From the NCBI GenBank assembly GCA_023406965.1, contig JAEXTI010000303.1:1-12739 (forward strand): a stretch of 12,739 bases of DNA, written 5' to 3'. The DNA is from Chloroflexota bacterium (lineage in GTDB: Bacteria; Chloroflexota; Anaerolineae; Anaerolineales; Anaerolineaceae). Both the position numbers and the translations under genes were made by a program. Below the pieces are notes generated by a model that saw only the letters and a list, made by a program, of their open reading frames with translations, ran no database searches and was not told the DNA's origin. Positions 5,307-12,670 of the stretch are shown here, piece after piece (position 1 is the first letter of the stretch; the number at the start of each line of letters is the position of its first letter).

Positions 5307-7526
5307 TTACTTCTTAATAATCTCCAGCTTTGCCAGCGACGCCACCACGCGCTTGAAGCCCACCGACTCAAAGAAAACATCCACGGTCTCATCGCCGTCC
5401 AGGATCTTACTCTCCAGCACAATCCCCTCTTCCCAGGCCGAATGACGCACGCGCATCCCCGGGCGGAACTGCTGCTGGATGACCGGCGCGGCGGGCTGCT
5501 GGCGCGCGGCTGCGCCGATTTGCGTACGCAGCGCGCGGCTCTCCCAGGTGGCCTGCTGCTGCTTTTGGGCTCTTCCGCCGCCCCGCGACCGAAAGCCCCC
5601 CGCCTGCTCTTGCAACAGATTCGCGGGGATATCGTCCAAAAAGCGCGACGCGATCGAATCCTGGAAGTTGCCGTACACGTTGCGCTGCGCCGCCCGCACC
5701 AGGTACACGCGCTGCTTGGCGCGCGTCAGCCCCACGTAAAACAGGCGCCGCTCTTCGGCCATCTCTTCAGGGTCGTCCAGCGAGCGGTTGTGCGGCAGCA
5801 CCCCGTCATCCAGCCCGGTGATGAACACGATCGGGAATTCCAGGCCTTTGGCCGCGTGCAGTGTGAGCAGAGTCGGGGCTTCGGCCCCCTCCTGTACTGT
5901 ATCCTGGTCTGAAACCAGCGCTAGATTTTCCAGGAACGCCGTCAGCCCGCGTTCCTCGTACTCAAACGCCAGCCGGCGCAGCTCTTGCACGTTTTCCCAG
6001 CGCCCGTCGCCTTCCTCGCTACCGTCCTTGATGAAATTTTCGTAGGTCACTTCATCCAGTACCCGATCAAACAGGTTGGGCAGCGGCATCACGTCGGCCT
6101 GCGCGCGCCAGCCGGCCAGCAGCGAACCAAAATCGGCCAGCAAAGTCACCGAACGTCCCAACTTCTCCCAGAAGGGCGACTGCTTACCCTCCTGCGCCAG
6201 GCGCAGCAGCACCTCGCCCGCGCTCACCCCGGCGCCCTGTGCTGCCAGTTGCAGATTCAACTGGGCCTTGTCGCCAATGCCCCGCGCCGGCACGTTGATC
6301 ACCCGCGCCAGGCTCACCTCGTCAAACGGGTTCTGCACCAGGCGCAGGTAGGCGATCACGTCCTTGATCTCTTTGCGTCCATAGAAGCGTTGCGCCCCCA
6401 CCAGCCGGTAGGGCATGCCCGCTCGCAAAAAAGCCTCTTCCAGCAGGCGTGATTGGGCGTTGGTGCGGTACATCACCGCCATATCGCCGCCCTTGGCCCG
6501 CTTATTGATGATCAATTGCTGGATGGTATCCACCACAAAAGCCGCTTCGCCGTAATCATCGACTGCCTCATAAAGCGAGAGCCGCTCGCCCGCGCCCTTC
6601 TCAGGCATCGATTTTAGTTTTTTTCGAGTTCGATAGCGGTTCTTGTCGATCACCGCCTGGGCTGCGTCCAGCACGTTTTGCGTCGAGCGGTAATTCTGCT
6701 CTAGCAGGATTTTTTGCACCGCCGGGTAATCTTCCTCAAAGCGCAGCACGTTGCGGTAATCCGCCCCGCGCCAGCGGTAAATGGACTGGTCTTCGTCTCC
6801 TACGGCGAACAAGTTGCCGTGGGCTCCAGTGATCAGCCGCAGCAGGCTGTACTGCACGAGGTTGGTGTCCTGGAATTCATCCACCAGAATGTGTTCAAAG
6901 CGCCGCTGGTACTGCTCGCGCAGGTCAGGATTGTCATTCATCAACTTCCATGTATACAGAAGCAGGTCGTCAAAATCCACTGCATTGCTGGCCAACAGCA
7001 GTTCCTGGTAACGCTTATACACCCGCGCGACCACCTCGTCGCGATACGTGCCCGCCGGGTAATCATCCGCCAGAATCAGGTTATTTTTGGCATTAGAGAT
7101 CGCGCTGTGCACGCTGTTGGGCCGGAAACTCTTCTCATCCAGCTTCAGGTCCTTCAACGCCCGGCGGATCAAAGAGGTCTGATCATCATCGTCAAAAATC
7201 ACAAAGCTGGATGTAAAAGGCAGGTACTGCTGTTCGCGGCGCAGGATGCGCGCGCACACCGCGTGAAAAGTACCCAGCCACATACCTTGCACGCTTTGCT
7301 CGAGCACCCGCTCCAGCCGGGCCTGCATCTCACGAGCGGCTTTGTTGGTAAAGGTCACCGCCAAAATGCGGTAGGGCGGCACACCCATGCGGTTGATCAA
7401 ATATGCCACGCGCTGGGTCAGTACGCGCGTCTTTCCAGAACCGGGGCCAGCCAGCACCAGCACAGGGCCGCCGCCGGCAGTTACGGCCTGTTCTTGTTGG
7501 GGGTTGAGATTAGCAAGGATGTCCAC
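5307..7526 (-). CDS. pcrA: PcrA/UvrD-type ATP-dependent 3'-5' DNA helicase
   Basis: The 739-residue product is a superfamily 1A helicase that unwinds DNA during repair, rolling-circle replication and removal of stalled RNA polymerase or recombinase filaments. All motifs are intact: Walker A GPGSGKTR (27-34), Ia AVTFTNKAAR (56-65), II DEFQD (216-220), III GDEDQSIYRWRG (243-254), IV NYRS (278-281), V TLHAAKGLEF (555-564) and VI VGLTRAKQR (598-606). A Gln/Arg-rich linker (about 645-683) leads to a Tudor-like C-terminal domain (686-737, FRPGMRVRHSAWEEGIV), the part that contacts RNA polymerase in PcrA. Length and domain order are normal. The start is GTG, giving MDILANLNPQQ, the standard family N-terminus. 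No Shine-Dalgarno precedes it; a TACAAT box is placed as for a leaderless message. It is convergent with the microprotein locus and not closely linked to the upstream U32 gene. Confidence 0.96.
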   Translation of the reverse strand: MDILANLNPQQEQAVTAGGGPVLVLAGPGSGKTRVLTQRVAYLINRMGVPPYRILAVTFTNKAAREMQARLERVLEQSVQGMWLGTFHAVCARILRREQQYLPFTSSFVIFDDDDQTSLIRRALKDLKLDEKSFRPNSVHSAISNAKNNLILADDYPAGTYRDEVVARVYKRYQELLLASNAVDFDDLLLYTWKLMNDNPDLREQYQRRFEHILVDEFQDTNLVQYSLLRLITGAHGNLFAVGDEDQSIYRWRGADYRNVLRFEEDYPAVQKILLEQNYRSTQNVLDAAQAVIDKNRYRTRKKLKSMPEKGAGERLSLYEAVDDYGEAAFVVDTIQQLIINKRAKGGDMAVMYRTNAQSRLLEEAFLRAGMPYRLVGAQRFYGRKEIKDVIAYLRLVQNPFDEVSLARVINVPARGIGDKAQLNLQLAAQGAGVSAGEVLLRLAQEGKQSPFWEKLGRSVTLLADFGSLLAGWRAQADVMPLPNLFDRVLDEVTYENFIKDGSEEGDGRWENVQELRRLAFEYEERGLTAFLENLALVSDQDTVQEGAEAPTLLTLHAAKGLEFPIVFITGLDDGVLPHNRSLDDPEEMAEERRLFYVGLTRAKQRVYLVRAAQRNVYGNFQDSIASRFLDDIPANLLQEQAGGFRSRGGGRAQKQQQATWESRALRTQIGAAARQQPAAPVIQQQFRPGMRVRHSAWEEGIVLESKILDGDETVDVFFESVGFKRVVASLAKLEIIKK

Positions 7527-7533
7527 GGGAACG

Positions 7534-7539
7534 ATTGTA
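7534..7539 (-). promoter_or_regulatory. -10 box for a probably leaderless helicase mRNA
   Basis: On the minus strand TACAAT is followed by 7 bases and then the GTG start at 7526, so transcription would begin at or next to the start codon. There is no Shine-Dalgarno in that gap. The -35 region, about 17 bp upstream, is CCCGCT and does not match the consensus. Confidence 0.5.
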
Positions 7540-7574
7540 CCGGATAAATGGCTCGGAGCGGGTATCTTTAAGAA

Positions 7575-7602
7575 AGCCGTCAGCCGTCAGCCGTCAGCCG
7601 TC
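7575..7602. repeat. Four perfect tandem copies of AGCCGTC
   Basis: Four 7-bp units run without interruption or mismatch. They lie 36 bp upstream of the helicase -10 box. Copy number in such perfect short tandem arrays can change by slippage. Confidence 0.9.
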
Positions 7603-7644
7603 AAAAAGTGTAATCCTCTTCCCAATTCTTTCCGCCCCTTTTTT

Positions 7645-7678
7645 CTCTGCGCCTCTCTGCGATCTCCGCGCCTCTGCG
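7645..7678. repeat. Degenerate CTCTGCG repeat
   Basis: CTCTGCG occurs at 7645-7651, 7655-7661 and 7672-7678, with the variant CTCCGCG at 7664-7670. Unit starts are spaced 10, 9 and 8 bp apart. The pattern resembles low-complexity intergenic repeats seen in several phyla; this comparison is from memory. Confidence 0.7.
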
Positions 7679-7759
7679 GTTCCTCTTCTATTCTTCATGG
7701 GCGTAGCTTGGCCCTGGTTAATGACCAGTCTGTTCCCATCGCTACACCCCTACCAGAGG

Positions 7760-7849
7760 TTCGTGTCCATTGGTGTGCATTCGCGGAAAAATTCTTTTCT
7801 TCCCATTCGTGTCATTCGTGAAATTCGTGGAGAAATTCTTCCTCTTCCA
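7760..7849. repeat. Tandem pair of 44-46-bp units made of ATTCGTG repeats
   Basis: Unit A (7760-7805) and unit B (7806-7849) align along their whole length. Each has three TTCGTG-like repeats about 9-10 bp apart, then GGA(A/G)AAATTCTT and a pyrimidine-rich end. In unit B the repeats are nearly perfect (ATTCGTG at 7805, 7814 and 7823); in A they have drifted (TTGGTG, TTCGCG). Confidence 0.8.
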
Positions 7850-7857
7850 TTTGCAGG

Positions 7858-9684
7858 TCAATCCTTCCCCTCGAACCATACTTCCATCACGCACCTTGCG
7901 CAATCGAACTTCAACCCGTAGCGGTTGCCGTCCTCATCCACCAGCGTCAGCGGCTCCTTCACCACCTGCGTGCCTCCAAAGCGTTTGCACGCCGCCAATT
8001 GGTGCTTGAGACAGTGCTTCGTCGTCATCACCAGCCGCCCGCGCATCTCCAGCCCCGACTCGGCTGCCGGCTCGATCTCCGTCACCCCGTGTCGTTGATA
8101 GAAGGCCTGCGCCTTCTCGTTCAGCACGTTGCCCCGGTAGCTTAGCTTCTGCTCCGGGAAAGGCGCATCATTGCGTAAAATTTCTCCGCTCAACCGCGGG
8201 AAGTTGCGCCCCCGCTCTTCCAACAACGCCTCCACCGCTCCCCGGCGAAGCGCGTTCAGCGTCCCCAGGGGGATGAAATAAGGTTGCGAAAGATCGCTGC
8301 GCAGGAAGGAACACTCAAACTCTGTCCCACCCAACTTGCGCAACTGCTTATCGATCGCCGCGTCGGCCTGCTCGGGTTTCTCGGCGGGCAGTTTCTCCGC
8401 CTCCATCGAGAACATGGTCTCATTGCCATCCTCGTCCAACGCGAACAACGCGTAGCCTTTCATCGTCTCCGCCAGCCGCAACCGCACGGCCATCTTGCGT
8501 TCGGTCTGGCTCTTCTCCAGCGAGCTCAAAAACTCGTGGTCGTGGTTGCGGAATACCTCCGTGCCTACCCCCAGCCCTTCGCCTTTGCTGGGAAAAATGC
8601 GCGCGCCCTGCACATCGTTGACCGTGGTGCCGGTCAGCTCACGATCCGCGTTGAAGTAGCACAACCCATCTCCACGGTGAATTTCCACCTTGCTGTCCAG
8701 GCTGAACGAATAGCGCTCGATCTTGACCACCCGCCCCACCGGCTCGCCCAGCGATTTAGGCGTGTCCGGCGAGCCAACCGGCTGCTTGCGCCCGTGCAGG
8801 AAGTACTGGGTAAAGCCCCGGTTAAAAGTCTTGGCCGGGTTGGGCGTAAAGTCAAAATACACCTTGCCGGAGGAGGCCGGGCGCAGCTTCTTCCCTTCCA
8901 GCAGCGCGTCCAGCTTGCGCCGGTAATGCCCCACCACGTTCATCACGTAAGCCTTGTCCTTCAACCGCCCCTCGATCTTGAACGAGCACACCCCGGCGTC
9001 TAGCAGCGCACCCAGGTCGTCGCTCAAATTCAAATCACGCAGCGAGAGCAGGTGCTTTCCTTTTTGCAGCAGCTTGCCACTGCCATCTTCCAGGTCATAG
9101 GGCCGGCGGCAAGGCTGCGCGCACTGCCCGCGGTTTCCGCTGCGCCCGCCCAGCGCATAGCTCATATAGCACTGTCCGCTGTACGAAACGCACAGCGCCC
9201 CGTGGACGAAGGTCTCCAACTCCAGCGTGGTGGCCTGGCGGATGCCGCGAATTTCGCTCAGGCTCAGTTCGCGCGCCAAAATAGCCCGCCGGATGCCGAC
9301 CTTCTCCAGAAAAGCCACCCGCTCGGGGCTATGGTTGTGCATCTGGGTGCTGGCAAACAGCGGCACGGGGGGCAGGTCCAGTTCCAGCAGGCCCGTATCC
9401 TGAACAATGATCGCGTCCACACCAGAGTCATATAGTTCGTGGATCAAGCACCCCGCCGACGCCAGTTCGTCGTCGCGCAGCAAGGTATTCACCGTCACAT
9501 ACACCCGCGCCCAATACTTGTGAGCATAGTCAATCAGTTCGCGCACCGCGTCCAGGCTGTTCCCCGCCGACTCGCGCGCCCCAAAGGCCGTTGCGCCGAT
9601 GTAGACCGCGTCGGCCCCGCAGTTGATGGCGGCCTTGCCGGTTTCCAGGTCTTTGGCCGGAGAGAGTAGCTCGATTCTGTCCAT
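7858..9684 (-). CDS. U32-family protein with DUF3656 (RlhA/YdcP-like), probable RNA hydroxylation enzyme
   Basis: The 608-residue product opens with the U32 N-terminus (ELLSPAKDLETGKAAINCGADAVYIG in substance; residues 5-30) and carries the U32 signature around 161-195 (HGALCVSYSGQCYMS, GRSGNRGQCAQPCR). About 385-490 match DUF3656, which is found in RlhA, the E. coli protein needed for 5-hydroxycytidine in 23S rRNA. Cys165, 172, 188 or 192, and 233 sit much like the four cysteines that hold a 4Fe-4S cluster in the U32 protein UbiU. A second group, Cys558, 566, 595 and 598 (CX7C...CX2C), is near the C-terminus and could bind metal. U32 proteins were long called collagenase-like peptidases; RNA or quinone hydroxylation is now better supported for several. 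TAGGA directly before the ATG overlaps the thioesterase stop codon, so translation is probably coupled. RlhA function here is inferred, not shown. Confidence 0.88.
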   Translation of the reverse strand: MDRIELLSPAKDLETGKAAINCGADAVYIGATAFGARESAGNSLDAVRELIDYAHKYWARVYVTVNTLLRDDELASAGCLIHELYDSGVDAIIVQDTGLLELDLPPVPLFASTQMHNHSPERVAFLEKVGIRRAILARELSLSEIRGIRQATTLELETFVHGALCVSYSGQCYMSYALGGRSGNRGQCAQPCRRPYDLEDGSGKLLQKGKHLLSLRDLNLSDDLGALLDAGVCSFKIEGRLKDKAYVMNVVGHYRRKLDALLEGKKLRPASSGKVYFDFTPNPAKTFNRGFTQYFLHGRKQPVGSPDTPKSLGEPVGRVVKIERYSFSLDSKVEIHRGDGLCYFNADRELTGTTVNDVQGARIFPSKGEGLGVGTEVFRNHDHEFLSSLEKSQTERKMAVRLRLAETMKGYALFALDEDGNETMFSMEAEKLPAEKPEQADAAIDKQLRKLGGTEFECSFLRSDLSQPYFIPLGTLNALRRGAVEALLEERGRNFPRLSGEILRNDAPFPEQKLSYRGNVLNEKAQAFYQRHGVTEIEPAAESGLEMRGRLVMTTKHCLKHQLAACKRFGGTQVVKEPLTLVDEDGNRYGLKFDCARCVMEVWFEGKD

Positions 9685-9690
9685 TTTTTC

Positions 9691-10449
9691 CTACCCGTTC
9701 CCGTTCAAAAAGTGTACTTCCGCCTCAAAAGCCTTCTCATTGCTGGTCTGGTTCACCCCGCACACGTACCACGTTTGGGGGTCATCCTCGCGCTGCCCAC
9801 GCAGCATGGTCACCGACTCGCCGGGCTTCACCTCGCGGCTGAAGTTGATCTGCAGCCATTCCGCGTGCCACGCGGCGTGCTCTTCCATCGAAAAGCAGTC
9901 CGCGATCCACTCGATGTAGCGGGCATTGTTGACATGCTGCATGATGTCGGTGGCGCTGTATCCCGCTCGCAGCACATAGCGCTCTTCCAGGCTCTCCACC
10001 GGCAGGATCTTTTCCAGGTCCTCGTCCAGGGCGTGCCGCCCGTCGTTGTCCGGATCGACTACGTCCAGCGCCGAAGGCGGCAAAATGCGCCGGGCCTGCG
10101 CCCCCACCAGCACGTAAGCCGTGGTCGCCAGCGCCACCGGCATCCCGTCCGCGCCCAACATGCGGTGATCGCGCATGAAGAACAGCTTCTGGCGCACCCC
10201 CTTGGGCCAGGTCTCCACCGTCAGGGTCTCGCCCATCTGCGGAAAACGCAAAAAGCGCACCTTAATCCGCGACATGACCCAGGCCATCTGCTTTTCCAGC
10301 ATATCGTAGTATCCGTAACCAATGTGCTCCGCGTGAGTCGAAGCCACATCCTGCATCATCAAGAAGAAGCTGGTCATCTTCATCTGCTGCCGAAAATCCA
10401 CATCCGAGGCCTTTACCCGGATTTCTTCTTGCCACACGGGAACCTTCAT
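9691..10449 (-). CDS. Acyl-ACP thioesterase (FatA/FatB-like, double hotdog)
   Basis: The 252-residue product should release fatty acids from acyl carrier protein in the cytoplasm. The N-terminal hotdog (about 5-125) shows the family pattern AWVMSRIKVRFLRFPQMGE (57-74) and TWPKG (80-84). The second hotdog (about 155-250) carries ATDIMQHVNNARYIEW (166-181). Plant and other bacterial members have a D-x-N-x-H catalytic motif here; this protein has D168-I-M170-Q-H172, so the Asn is replaced by Met. Glu206 (FSREVKPGE) matches the remaining catalytic Glu. Related 4HBT-type hotdog enzymes do have Met at this place, so activity is still likely, perhaps with other substrates. AGGAGA at 10458-10453, just before the ATG, is a good Shine-Dalgarno. 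It is the first gene of a two-gene unit with the U32 gene, 6 bp apart; no functional link between the two is known to me. Confidence 0.9.
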   Translation of the reverse strand: MKVPVWQEEIRVKASDVDFRQQMKMTSFFLMMQDVASTHAEHIGYGYYDMLEKQMAWVMSRIKVRFLRFPQMGETLTVETWPKGVRQKLFFMRDHRMLGADGMPVALATTAYVLVGAQARRILPPSALDVVDPDNDGRHALDEDLEKILPVESLEERYVLRAGYSATDIMQHVNNARYIEWIADCFSMEEHAAWHAEWLQINFSREVKPGESVTMLRGQREDDPQTWYVCGVNQTSNEKAFEAEVHFLNGNG

Positions 10450-10474
10450 AGATCTCCTGAAACACTCAATTTTC

Positions 10475-10493
10475 GCTAGCGAACCTCGCTAGC
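10475..10493. promoter_or_regulatory. 19-bp perfect inverted repeat in the thioesterase leader
   Basis: GCTAGCGA-ACC-TCGCTAGC forms an 8-bp perfect stem with a three-base loop. It lies 26 bp upstream of the thioesterase start, between that gene and its likely promoter. It could be an operator, for example for a fatty-acid-responsive repressor, or a hairpin in the 5' leader. Confidence 0.5.
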
Positions 10494-10515
10494 CTTGCAA
10501 ATGGTTAACACCCCA

Positions 10516-10541
10516 AGGATAACACATCTTTCATAGGTCAA
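10516..10541 (-). promoter_or_regulatory. Candidate divergent promoter for the thioesterase-U32 unit
   Basis: On the minus strand TTGACC (10541-10536) precedes TATCCT (10521-10516), itself preceded by TG-T as in an extended -10. The spacer is only 14 bp, short for sigma-70, so the promoter is probably weak or activator-dependent, or driven mainly by its extended -10. Confidence 0.4.
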
Positions 10542-10548
10542 TCGTCGC

Positions 10549-10577
10549 TTGACCCTCCCATTTTCCTGTGTTATGAT
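10549..10577 (+). promoter_or_regulatory. Strong sigma-70 promoter of the M23-Memo-CNNM operon
   Basis: TTGACC (10549-10554) and TATGAT (10572-10577) are separated by exactly 17 bp, and TG-T directly before the -10 makes it an extended -10 as well. Transcription should start near 10584, about 20 nt before the ATG. Confidence 0.85.
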
Positions 10578-10603
10578 CGTTTCAAGAGGTTAGAAACAAC
10601 TAC

Positions 10604-11815
10604 ATGACAGAGGATTCGAGTTCGTCCCCTTCTCTGCTTCCTGAAGAACAACAGGAACCCGGAGACCCCGATTCCCCTCAAGAGCGGCCCGGCCGCCGGT
10701 GGAACGAAATTTGGGAAAAAATTCTGCGTTTGGGATTGGGTGAAATTTCCCTGCGCATTGGAACTGCGGTTGTATCCATCGCCTTGATCCTGCTGGTGGT
10801 TTGGGTCATGGGCAGTTTCTATTTAAAGGGCCAGGTCACCCAGAGCGAAGAACTGGCTGCCATGGCTGCCCCCCTGCCCACCATCACGCCCACTGTTCCG
10901 GCCCCTTCCTTCAAGATCGCCGGCAGCGCTTTCGACCAGGGTATCATCCGCCTGGCGCAGATTCACACCATTCTGCCCGAAAAACCCCGCTTCGAGATCA
11001 ACACCTACGAAGTGCAAAACGGCGACACCGTCTTCGGCATTGCTGAAAAGTTCGGCCTTCAGCCGCAGAGCATTCTTTACGGCAACTTTGACACCCTCGC
11101 CGACGACCCCCACCGCCTGCGCCCCGGGCAGGTGCTCAACATCCTCCCGGTCGACGGCGTCCTCTACCGCTGGACGGCCACCGACGGCCTCAATGGAGTC
11201 TCCGAGTTTTTTGGCGTCACCCCGGAAGATATCATCACCTGGCCCGGCAACGGCCTGAGCGAAGAAACCATTGGCGATTTCAGCAAGCCCAACATCGAAG
11301 CCGATAAATTGATCTTTGTCCCTGGCGGCACGCGCGACTTCATCAACTGGAGCGCCCCGCTGATCAGCCGCACCGACCCCGCCGCCGCCAAGGTCTTTGG
11401 CCCTGGCTACTGCGGCTCTGTCTACGACGGCTTCATCGGCGGCGGCACTTTCGTCTGGCCTTCCACCGAACGCAGGTTGTCCGGCTACGACTGGTCCCCG
11501 CAGACCAATCACTGGGGCATCGACATCGCCGGGCAAACCGGAAACGCCATCTACGCCACCGACAGCGGCGTGGTGGTGTACTCGGGCTGGCACGAGCGCG
11601 GCTACGGCTATGTGGTCATCATCGACCACGGCAACGGCTGGCAGTCGCTTTACGCCCACCTCAGCCAGATCTATTCCGGCTGCGGCGAGAGCGTCTCACA
11701 GGGCGCAGTCATCGGCCTGATGGGCAGCACCGGCAATTCTACCGGCCCCCACCTGCACTTTGAGTTGATGAACGCCTCCGGCACCCGCGTCAACCCCTGG
11801 AACTTCTTGCAGTAA
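10604..11815 (+). CDS. Membrane-anchored LysM/M23 peptidase (cell-wall endopeptidase)
   Basis: The 403-residue product has an acidic and Pro-rich cytoplasmic start (1-32), one transmembrane helix at about 52-72 and an extracytoplasmic remainder. A LysM domain at about 134-181 (YEVQNGDTVFGIAEKFGL) should bind peptidoglycan. A second, more diverged LysM-like unit at about 188-240 (YRWTATDGLNGVSEFFGVTP, then KLIFVPGG) follows. The M23 domain at about 283-403 has all zinc and catalytic positions: His303 and Asp307 (HWGID), His352 (YAHL), His383 and His385 (HLHFE). It should cut peptide cross-links in peptidoglycan during growth or division. Cys270 and Cys360 could form a disulfide. The Shine-Dalgarno candidate AAGAGG (10584-10589) lies rather far, 14 nt, before the ATG. 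First gene of a probable three-gene operon. Confidence 0.93.
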   Translation: MTEDSSSSPSLLPEEQQEPGDPDSPQERPGRRWNEIWEKILRLGLGEISLRIGTAVVSIALILLVVWVMGSFYLKGQVTQSEELAAMAAPLPTITPTVPAPSFKIAGSAFDQGIIRLAQIHTILPEKPRFEINTYEVQNGDTVFGIAEKFGLQPQSILYGNFDTLADDPHRLRPGQVLNILPVDGVLYRWTATDGLNGVSEFFGVTPEDIITWPGNGLSEETIGDFSKPNIEADKLIFVPGGTRDFINWSAPLISRTDPAAAKVFGPGYCGSVYDGFIGGGTFVWPSTERRLSGYDWSPQTNHWGIDIAGQTGNAIYATDSGVVVYSGWHERGYGYVVIIDHGNGWQSLYAHLSQIYSGCGESVSQGAVIGLMGSTGNSTGPHLHFELMNASGTRVNPWNFLQ

Positions 11816-11821
11816 GTCACT

Positions 11822-12670
11822 ATGAGCACGCAAATTTCAGAAGTACGCCCTTCACCGATCGCTGGCATATGGTATACGGGAAATGAAAGCCGCCTGCGCA
11901 GTCAGATCACGGCTTACCTGGATGACGCCCTGATCCCAGACCTACCCGGTGAGGTGATCGCCCTGGTATCCCCTCACGCCGGTCATCGCTACTCGGGGCG
12001 CACCGCGGGGCATGCTTTTGCTGCCGTGCGCGGGCAGGCTCCCGAGCTGGTCGTGGTGGTATCCCCCATGCACGCCCCCCACCCCGCCTCGCTGCTCACC
12101 ACCGCCCACCGCGCCTACGCCACCCCATTGGGCACAATGCCTATCGACCGTCCTGCCGTTGAACGCCTGACGCAGTTCCTTGGGCAAAACGGCCTTGAGT
12201 TGACCCCGGTGGCCAACGACGGCGAGCATTCCCTTGAAATCCTCCTGCCTTTCCTGCAGGTGGCTCTGGCCAAACCTTTCCAAATCCTGCCCGTCATGGT
12301 GCGCAGCCAGTCGCCGCGCACGGCTCAGATGCTTGGCAAAGCCCTGGCCCAAACAGTGCAGGGCCGCTCCTTCTTGCTGGTTGCCAGCACCGACCTATCT
12401 CACTTCTACCCGGAAGAGGTAGCCAACCAACTGGACGGTGAAATGTTGCGCCGCCTGAAAAACTTCGATCCAGACGATCTTTTTGCCGCCGAGCACAGCG
12501 GAAAAGGCTTTGCCTGCGGCGTGGGCGCCGTGGCTGCCGTGCTGTGGGCTGCGCGCGACTTGGGGGCCAACACCGTGGAAGTGCTGCATCACAGTACCTC
12601 TGCCGATGAGACCGGCGACCGCGCCTCCGTGGTCGGGTATGGAGCCGCTGCCGTTCTCAAAACTGTATGA
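11822..12670 (+). CDS. Memo-family protein (AmmeMemoRadiSam system protein B type)
   Basis: The 282-residue product belongs to the MEMO/class III dioxygenase-like fold, a close relative of human MEMO1. Family marks are visible: PHAGHRYSG (51-59), a His at 84 (SPMHAPH), EHSLE (135-139) with LPFLQ (142-146), STDLSH (189-194) and ACG (231-233). His52, His84 and Cys232 correspond to the iron-binding His49, His81 and Cys244 of human MEMO1. His55 stands where Tyr is usual. The biochemical role of bacterial Memo proteins is unsettled. They often occur with AMMECR1 and a radical SAM protein, neither of which is seen here. The ATG is 6 bp after the peptidase stop and has no own Shine-Dalgarno, suggesting reinitiation. 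Its stop overlaps the next start as ATGA. Confidence 0.92.
   Translation: MSTQISEVRPSPIAGIWYTGNESRLRSQITAYLDDALIPDLPGEVIALVSPHAGHRYSGRTAGHAFAAVRGQAPELVVVVSPMHAPHPASLLTTAHRAYATPLGTMPIDRPAVERLTQFLGQNGLELTPVANDGEHSLEILLPFLQVALAKPFQILPVMVRSQSPRTAQMLGKALAQTVQGRSFLLVASTDLSHFYPEEVANQLDGEMLRRLKNFDPDDLFAAEHSGKGFACGVGAVAAVLWAARDLGANTVEVLHHSTSADETGDRASVVGYGAAAVLKTV

Larger units (their letters stand above)
7527..7857. other. 331-bp gap composed largely of degenerate repeats
   Basis: This separates the helicase gene from the U32 gene, both on the minus strand. Apart from the helicase promoter it holds an AGCCGTC tandem repeat, a CTCTGCG-type repeat and a duplicated TTCGTG-type repeat, each listed separately. 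No terminator hairpin for the U32 gene and no convincing ORF were found. The stretch around 7680-7760 shows nothing recognisable. Confidence 0.7.

Noticed and set aside
6714..7547. 277-codon plus-strand ORF opposite the helicase gene
   Set aside because: It is antisense to conserved helicase motifs, has no start signals and shows the His/Gln/Arg-rich make-up of a shadow frame.
7575..7849. CRISPR array
   Set aside because: The repeat units are 7-10 bp and degenerate, with no constant-length unique spacers and no cas gene nearby.
9712..10479. 255-codon plus-strand ORF opposite the thioesterase gene
   Set aside because: It mirrors a well-conserved enzyme gene, is His/Arg-rich and has no ribosome binding site.
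10823..11659. 278-codon minus-strand ORF opposite the M23 peptidase
   Set aside because: It lies opposite intact LysM and M23 motifs, and its Gly/Val/Asp-rich composition is typical of a complementary frame.
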